Below are positions 57,271 to 64,000 of a stretch of 64,000 nucleotides of DNA, piece after piece. Origin of the DNA: Rhodospirillales bacterium. Lineage in GTDB: Bacteria; Pseudomonadota; Alphaproteobacteria; Rhodospirillales; Rhodospirillaceae. The notes below the pieces were generated by a model. That model saw only the letters and a program-made list of their open reading frames with translations, was not told the DNA's origin and searched no databases. The stretch spans positions 248,001-312,000 of the forward strand of contig JANQJD010000008.1 in assembly GCA_028281845.1 (NCBI GenBank), in the 5' to 3' direction. The first letter of the stretch is position 1. Each line of letters starts with the position of its first letter. The position numbers were made by a program, and so were the translations under genes.

Positions 57271-58152
57271 TCACCCCGTGTGGCCTTTTTTGTCGATACA
57301 CCCATGCGGTCTTTTTTGTGGCTGAGACCGCTCAGTAGCCCAAGCTGTCAGATACAGAATCTGAAATGTCGCTGGGACACGCCCTTCAGAATCTTTGTGA
57401 AAAAGACTGTAATGGTCGAGCGCCGCCTGGAGTGTCCCGCGACGTAATGGCGTGCGACGCCTTTCCCGCGCGGCATTGCTCTCCCCCGTTCCACGTATAT
57501 CCTGTAATAATTGTACAGGATCTTTATAAATAACTGTAATAGTATCGCAATCTACCACAGGCATGGCAAATCCTGCCCGTTGCAGTAAGGTCCCTGCGGT
57601 GCGGACATCGGCAATAAAGGGCGCGATTCTTGCGCCCCCCCCCACCTCATCAGCGCGTTCGGCCACAGCCAGGGCAGTGCGTAACTCTGATAAGGAGTGA
57701 CCACCAACCATACTGGCTAGAAAAAGGCCATCTGGCTTTAATACACGATGCACCTGCACCAGCGTCCCTGGCAGGTCGTTGACCCAATGCAGAACAAGAT
57801 TGCTCATGACAAGATCAAACAGACCGACCCCAAAAGGCAAATCCTCCTCGTCGGCAATCACCGTCAAAGCAGAAGGCCATTTAGCCACCGCCTGTTGGGC
57901 CATGGCTTCGGAAAGCTCACTGCGCACCAGGCATTCAATGCCTCCACGATCACCGACAAGTTCGGCTAAAATACCTGTTCTACAGCCAAGCTCTAACGCA
58001 ATGGGAAAGCGCTGCCTGATATCCTCCAGACGGCTAACCAACCTTCTGCCCACTTCGCGGAACAGAAAATCATGTGCCACAAAATCTGCGGCAGCCCGCT
58101 GGCGGCGGCAACGGATCAAGTCACGATCGAAAACATCCATAGAATCGGACAT
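57271..58152 (-). CDS. SAM-dependent methyltransferase domain protein (NDUFAF5/BioC-like)
   Basis: This 293-residue protein has a class I methyltransferase fold. Motif I reads LELGCRTG rather than the usual GCGTG, and VMSNLVLHWVNDLPG and HRVLKPDGLFLASM are typical of the BioC/NDUFAF5 group. N-terminal FDRDLIRCRRQRAA matches NDUFAF5-type proteins, where the mitochondrial relative hydroxylates an arginine of complex I. The ATG at 58152 has GGAG five bases upstream. The substrate is not established. Confidence 0.85.
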   Translation of the reverse strand: MSDSMDVFDRDLIRCRRQRAAADFVAHDFLFREVGRRLVSRLEDIRQRFPIALELGCRTGILAELVGDRGGIECLVRSELSEAMAQQAVAKWPSALTVIADEEDLPFGVGLFDLVMSNLVLHWVNDLPGTLVQVHRVLKPDGLFLASMVGGHSLSELRTALAVAERADEVGGGARIAPFIADVRTAGTLLQRAGFAMPVVDCDTITVIYKDPVQLLQDIRGTGESNAARERRRTPLRRGTLQAALDHYSLFHKDSEGRVPATFQILYLTAWATERSQPQKRPHGCIDKKGHTG

Positions 58153-58440
58153 AACTTCTCCATAATGGCATGGCATGCTCTTCCGATCAATCAATTCCCC
58201 GACCCCCTTTTGTCATTCCGCGCGTGTGTGCCTGCAACAGGCTTGGTCCGTGCTCTCTCATTCACGAGGTGGATCTCTCACCTCTGTGACTCTGTGAGGG
58301 AGGGCCTGCGCTCGCATGGTGCAGCAGCCAGACGCGGGAGAGCCCAGGGAATGGGGATGGGGGCGCGACTTTGAAACCTCCTTTCCTTACCTGACTGCAC
58401 AGAGTGCGACCTCCTGTGTAGAGAGCACCTCATCACGCGC

Positions 58441-59271
58441 TTATCGATAGGGTGGCTTATGCCAGCCGCGCGGAGAAAGCGTGAAGATCTCACATCCTTC
58501 AGGTGTGACTCCGATAGTATGTTCAAATTGGGCGGATAGAGACTTGTCTCGTGTCACAGCTGTCCAGTCATCTGGCAGCACTTTTGTTTCCGGCCTGCCA
58601 GCGTTGACCATAGGTTCTATTGTGAAGATCATTCCCGCGCATAGAATCATCCCAGTGCCGGGAGTGCCGAAATGCATGACATTAGGTGGTTCGTGGAAAA
58701 CGCGCCCTATCCCATGGCCGCAAAAATCTCGCACGACTGAGTATCGGTGAGATTCCACATAGCTTTGTATGGCATGGCCAATGTCCCCTAGAGTGGCGCC
58801 AGGGCGCACAACGCTGATACCACGTATGAGGGCCTCATGAGTGGTCTCAACCAGACGGATTGCTTCGAGAGAAACATCACCAACATAGTACATGCGGCTA
58901 CTATCACCATGCCACCCCCCTAAGACAGGGGTAACATCAATGTTAAGAATCTCGCCATCGTCCAGGGGCTTGTCGTTAGGAATCCCGTGACACACAACAC
59001 TCTGCACAGACGTACAGATGGATTTTGGAAACCCCCTGTACCCAAGGGGCGCAGAACGCCCGCCGTGGGCCTCTGTAAATTCGGCACACAGCCTGTCTAG
59101 TTCACTGGTGGTAACACCAGGTCTGACATAAGGCGTGATATGATCAAGACATGCGGCAGCGAGCCATCCGGCTCTTCGCATGCTGGCAAATGCCTCAGGC
59201 CCATGAAGAGTCACCCCATATCGTTCTTGTGAGGGTTGTCTGTGTTGCAGATCTAGTCTATCCATATCCAT
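58441..59271 (-). CDS. map: Methionine aminopeptidase
   Basis: Map removes the initiator methionine from new proteins. The 276-residue type I enzyme has the five metal ligands in the expected contexts: NIDVTPVLGGWHGDSSR (two Asp), CGHGIGRVFHEPP (His), IFTIEPMVNAG (Glu) and AQFEHTIGVT (Glu). The N-terminal SICTSVQSVVCHGIPN is typical. AGGG eight bases upstream supports the ATG at 59271; the frame is open 54 codons further without similarity. Confidence 0.95.
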   Translation of the reverse strand: MDMDRLDLQHRQPSQERYGVTLHGPEAFASMRRAGWLAAACLDHITPYVRPGVTTSELDRLCAEFTEAHGGRSAPLGYRGFPKSICTSVQSVVCHGIPNDKPLDDGEILNIDVTPVLGGWHGDSSRMYYVGDVSLEAIRLVETTHEALIRGISVVRPGATLGDIGHAIQSYVESHRYSVVRDFCGHGIGRVFHEPPNVMHFGTPGTGMILCAGMIFTIEPMVNAGRPETKVLPDDWTAVTRDKSLSAQFEHTIGVTPEGCEIFTLSPRGWHKPPYR

Positions 59272-59619
59272 GTCTACATCCCTAGAGAGAGGGTTCCTGT
59301 TGTAAGCCGTCAGCCTATGCGCGCTCCCGGCTCCAGGGAGAATCCGCTGACAGGAGACGGCTGTGGCGTTGCAAAAGCCGAAACGGAGGGCACCCGTCTG
59401 GCCGAGCACAATCCTCCTCTCACTCCCTAGCACTGCACTAGGCCTCAGAGGCCCAGAGGTAGGCCTCCCCTACGATACCCTACGATAATATTGGATAATA
59501 TTGCTCGCTCCTCCATATCGGACGACAGCGTGAGTCGCTGCCGCAACAGCGACTGTGCTGACGCTGTCTTGGCTTGGAATCGAGAATAGGGCGAGGCATA
59601 GCCCGATTTTCACCCACAC
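59272..59619. other. Interval between pyrG and map
   Basis: No gene is recognised in these 348 bases. They contain the tandem pieces CCTACGATA and ATAATATTG (each twice, 59468-59503), a strong two-tier stem-loop at 59524-59568 and a short GGGC/GCCC hairpin near 59590. radC, often beside map, is not here. Confidence 0.55.
59524..59568. other. Two-tier stem-loop downstream of pyrG
   Basis: GACAGCGT (59524-59531) pairs with ACGCTGTC (59561-59568), and inside it GTCGCTG (59534-59540) pairs with CAGCGAC (59547-59553) around the loop CCGCAA. That gives 15 base pairs with one internal loop (2 and 7 bases). It lies about 50 bases after the pyrG stop but has no T run on the minus strand, so it is not a classical terminator. 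Confidence 0.65.
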
Positions 59620-61335
<1,716 letters not shown>

Positions 61336-61338
61336 TTA

Positions 61339-61785
61339 CTAATGATTCTTTTTTTGTTCTTCTTGTGACAGTGGCTCCGCTAGACCCCTCTCAGGGAGGA
61401 TCGTCTCAGGCGATGGCGGTGGCGGAAAAGCCAGAGGAGAAGGCAGAGAAGGCAGAGTCGTGGACGGCATCTCTGCAGGGGCAGCAGGTACAGCAGGTAC
61501 AGAGACAGGCTTGACTCCCTGGCCCGCTGCCTGATCGAGAATAGATCTGTGCGGCATGTGAGAGTCATATCCCCCCAGGACAGCCAGTGCGAGGCTTGTG
61601 ATCATGAAGACTGTTGCCAGCAAAGCGGTGGTCCGTGTGAGCAGATTGCCCGCTTGGCGGCCTGTCATAAAACCTGTGCTCCCTCCCCCAACGCCCAGAG
61701 CGCCACCCTCAGACCTTTGCAACAAGATGACTCCCACCATGGCTAAAGCGAGCAGCAGATGAACTGCCAGAAGAATCCTGATCAT
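61339..61785 (-). CDS. secG: Preprotein translocase subunit SecG
   Basis: SecG is the small membrane subunit of the SecYEG channel. The 148-residue protein has helices at about 3-20 and 50-72, with the conserved LLQRSEGGALGVGGGSTGFMTGRQAGNLLTRTTA loop given here in part as LLQRSEGGALGVGGG. A proline-rich tail follows (VPAVPAAPAEMPS), inflated by two in-frame nine-base tandem duplications. It lies between tpiA and pyrG. Confidence 0.95.
   Translation of the reverse strand: MIRILLAVHLLLALAMVGVILLQRSEGGALGVGGGSTGFMTGRQAGNLLTRTTALLATVFMITSLALAVLGGYDSHMPHRSILDQAAGQGVKPVSVPAVPAAPAEMPSTTLPSLPSPLAFPPPPSPETILPERGLAEPLSQEEQKKNH
61438..61455. repeat. 9-bp in-frame tandem duplication in secG
   Basis: AGAAGGCAG is repeated at 61438-61446 and 61447-61455 (plus-strand reading) inside the proline-rich SecG tail, producing LPSLPS-type repeats. 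Confidence 0.88.
61482..61499. repeat. Second 9-bp in-frame tandem duplication in secG
   Basis: CAGCAGGTA is repeated at 61482-61490 and 61491-61499, encoding VPAVPA-type repetition in the SecG tail. Confidence 0.88.
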
Positions 61786-61847
61786 GGCTCAACCTCATCG
61801 CACCCCCTGAGGGCACATGACATCCTACCCTCTCACGACCCAACCCA

Positions 61848-62609
61848 CTAGAGAGCAGGAGATTGTTGTGCAATAGCCCAAAAGTCTTCTGCCTTCAGAC
61901 TAGCGCCACCGATAAGACCGCCGTCTACGTCTGGCAGGGCCAGTATTCCTCCAGCATTGCCGGGTTTCATCGAACCACCATAGAGGAGACGTACACTATC
62001 AGCTGCCGTTCCTATAAGAGCAATCAATTCCTTGCGGATAAAGGCATGAACCTCCTGAATTTCGCGATCCGTCGGTGTGCGGCCAGTGCCAATGGCCCAG
62101 ACTGGCTCATAAGCGATCACAAGATCTGTATCGGCAGCCTCAACCTCTACCGGCATGGACCCCTTGAGCTGGGTCTGATTGACTTCCAGAGTTTTCCCAG
62201 AATCACGCTCGGCCTCTGTTTCTCCTATACAAAGAATCACCTTTAAGCCAGCGGCGAGAGCGGCTTTTGCCTTCGCCATGATGAGAGAGTCACCCTCCCC
62301 GTGGTCCATGCGACGTTCTGAGTGGCCCAGAATCACGTATGTACAACCAACGTCCTTGAGCATCAACGGGGAGATATCACCTGTATGAGCCCCGCTTTCC
62401 TTGATGTGGCAATCCTGTGCCCCAAGTGCAATCCCGCTGCCGGCGATTGTCTTGCCCAGATAGTGGAGGAGGGTGAATGGTGGACACACTACCATCTCGA
62501 AAGGCCAATCCTGCTTTTTCCTCATAAGAGTAGCCAGTGTATCAGCCAAGCTGTCTGCCAGGAGGCCATTCATTTTCCAGTTACCAGCAATCAGCGGACG
62601 TCGTGCCAT
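61848..62609 (-). CDS. tpiA: Triosephosphate isomerase
   Basis: TpiA interconverts dihydroxyacetone phosphate and glyceraldehyde-3-phosphate. The 253-residue protein has RRPLIAGNWKMNG with the catalytic lysine, VILGHSERR (His) and the AYEPVWAIGTGRTPT segment (Glu and flexible loop), then LLYGGSMKPGN. The ATG at 62609 has GGGAG ten bases upstream. It is divergent from the ppiD-like gene. Confidence 0.97.
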   Translation of the reverse strand: MARRPLIAGNWKMNGLLADSLADTLATLMRKKQDWPFEMVVCPPFTLLHYLGKTIAGSGIALGAQDCHIKESGAHTGDISPLMLKDVGCTYVILGHSERRMDHGEGDSLIMAKAKAALAAGLKVILCIGETEAERDSGKTLEVNQTQLKGSMPVEVEAADTDLVIAYEPVWAIGTGRTPTDREIQEVHAFIRKELIALIGTAADSVRLLYGGSMKPGNAGGILALPDVDGGLIGGASLKAEDFWAIAQQSPAL

Positions 62610-62858
62610 CTTCTGCATTCTCCCTTGCGCTTCTCGTGCTCTCTGCACTAACCTGCCTAGATGTAGTAGAGTAGACTAGACAGCAACAGTGGTTGGCGGT
62701 TGTGTAACACAGACGGCTGCAGACTCGTGAAGAAAAAATGACGCTAGACATTACAACAGCAGGAGTAACCGCCGAGCAGGATGGGTAATGGACCGTGGCA
62801 GCGCGCCACATAACCCCTTCATCCGGCAAGCATTCAATCCACAATCCTTCAATCACAG

Positions 62859-64000
62859 ATGCTCGACTCTTTTCGCAGATCCGTCAGTTCATGGATGACA
62901 AAGATACTTTTCGTCATCCTGATCCTCAGCTTTAGCATTTGGGGTGTGGCTGATCACATCACACGGCAACCCTCTGAAAGGCCGGCCATTACCGTTGGTG
63001 ATGTTACAATCGGTGCGACAATTGTACAGGAAGAATTTAACCGAGACGTCACGAGATTACGGACAATACTGGACCAGCTTTCCTTCACTGCCGAGGACGC
63101 CCACAGGCTGGGATTCATGCAGCAAACTCTCAAGCGTTTAGCGGTCACAGCCGCTCTGGACGTTGCTGCACGGGCGTATCATCTGAGAGCGCCTGATGAG
63201 TTACTGGCGAGAAGGATTAGTCGTAATGCTGATTTTCATGATGCCACTGGTCGATTCAACCGTACCCTGTTCCAACACACTGTAGCAGCGCAGGGCCAAT
63301 CTGAGGCAGTTTACCTCCGTGACCTGCGCCAGAGGCTCCTGCGGGTTCAGCTTAGCGACCCGCTGATCCATGCTGTAACGGTGCCAGAGATATCCATGGA
63401 GCATTTCAAGCAGCATCGTTATGAAAGGCGAGTAGCCGAGATTGTCACTCTTCCAATTGTTGCGTTCCCTGTCTTGACCCCTCCAGATTCGGTGACACTG
63501 GAAGCCTTTTACAAGGCCAACGCGGCGACATTTACAACCCCTGAATACCGCAAGATCAGTGCTATTCTGCTGACTAGATCAACCGTCGCGCCTCTCGTTT
63601 CTATTGCAGATGATGTAGTCCAGCGGGCCTACGATGAATCCCGTCCCACATTGCGCATACCGGAAACACGCACTGTTGAGCACGTTTTACTGGCAAGCCG
63701 CGAACAAGCGGAAAGCATGCTGCGCTTTATCATCAAGAACGGCTGGTCTCTGGATCAGGCAGCAGACGCTCTCGCACACCATGTGACATCCCTTGGACGT
63801 CTGAACCGTGCCGAAATGGAGAAAATGGAACCAGCTTTTGCTGAAGCTGTCTTTACCAAACAGGCCTTGGACAGCAGGGTACTGGGTCCTATCCAGAGTG
63901 CCTTTGGCTGGCACCTCATGAGAGTGACCGCAACCTTCCCTGCAGGAATCGCATCACTGGCGTTAGTACGCGACCATCTGAAAGAGGACTTGATTGCCGA
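62859..64000 (+). CDS. Peptidyl-prolyl isomerase PpiD-like/SurA N-terminal protein (partial)
   Basis: The reading frame opens at 62859 and runs off the right edge (380 codons visible). A membrane anchor (about 14-32) follows MLDSFRRSVSSWMTK, the expected N terminus of PpiD-type periplasmic chaperones. A SurA-N-like helical domain (about 40-180) comes next, and a parvulin-like domain begins near 265 (TVEHVLLASREQAESML, later GPIQSAFGWHLMRV). It is divergent from tpiA; in relatives it precedes trpE. It would help fold exported proteins. Confidence 0.9.
   Translation, partial: MLDSFRRSVSSWMTKILFVILILSFSIWGVADHITRQPSERPAITVGDVTIGATIVQEEFNRDVTRLRTILDQLSFTAEDAHRLGFMQQTLKRLAVTAALDVAARAYHLRAPDELLARRISRNADFHDATGRFNRTLFQHTVAAQGQSEAVYLRDLRQRLLRVQLSDPLIHAVTVPEISMEHFKQHRYERRVAEIVTLPIVAFPVLTPPDSVTLEAFYKANAATFTTPEYRKISAILLTRSTVAPLVSIADDVVQRAYDESRPTLRIPETRTVEHVLLASREQAESMLRFIIKNGWSLDQAADALAHHVTSLGRLNRAEMEKMEPAFAEAVFTKQALDSRVLGPIQSAFGWHLMRVTATFPAGIASLALVRDHLKEDLIA

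Overview
The window is a stretch of chromosome from an alphaproteobacterium. It holds 62 protein genes that I regard as complete, a further one (PpiD-like) cut by the right edge, one tRNA and one possible gene remnant. Taxonomic support comes from the order tatA-tatB-tatC-serS-surE, a TIGR02300 (FYDLN) zinc-ribbon gene next to aroA, the division-site ATPase MipZ, a bactofilin, short-form HisG, the cmk-rpsA-ihfB-lapA run and ccmAB. kdsA implies a Kdo-containing LPS. No transposase, phage gene, integrase, rRNA or CRISPR array was seen. Many gaps of 200 to 520 bases hold no recognisable gene, and short perfect tandem duplications are scattered through gaps and gene ends, which suggests a slowly eroding or host-associated genome. 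A glycogen-storing Rhodospirillales symbiont such as Candidatus Riegeria would fit, but that is a guess.

Layout. 1-6.4 kb, minus strand: Tat translocase, serS, surE, a DUF420 membrane protein and a two-subunit heme-copper oxidase-like pair whose subunit I lacks the usual paired histidines. 6.6-10 kb, plus strand: phosphatidylethanolamine synthesis (psd, pssA) and pgm. 10.2-19.8 kb: mixed, mostly minus (DUF502, moeA, rluA family, inositol-phosphatase family, ParA-like ATPase, bfd-bfr, a GT4 glycogen synthase, znuCB), with creA on plus. 20-26.9 kb: znuA-hisI, tRNA-Ala, TIGR02300, aroA, a molybdopterin oxidoreductase and mipZ. 27-30.8 kb, minus: guaB, a second moeA, lexA. 31-38 kb, plus: ccmAB, trpC-moaC, meaB-cmk, rpsA, ihfB, lapA. 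38-46 kb: hisG-hisD, bactofilin, acuI, kdsA-eno, and the grxC-nitrilase pair. 46-54 kb: dapA, smpB and the glycogen genes glgC, glgA, glgP. 54-64 kb: galU-ugd, a membrane J-protein, an NDUFAF5-like methyltransferase, map, tpiA-secG-pyrG and the start of ppiD.

How the genes fit together. pgm, glgC, glgA, the GT4 synthase and glgP form a glycogen make-and-break module with two different synthase families; glgB, glgX and glgE are not in the window. galU and ugd draw on the same glucose-1-phosphate pool for UDP-glucose and UDP-glucuronate. Two moeA genes plus moaC supply molybdenum cofactor, one likely user being the oxidoreductase at 24-26 kb. meaB and acuI both point to propionyl-CoA/methylmalonyl-CoA or acrylyl-CoA metabolism. 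Tat, Sec, PpiD-like and Ccm functions serve envelope and respiratory protein export. Several starts were moved downstream of the longest open frame on Shine-Dalgarno and family evidence, as noted in each entry.
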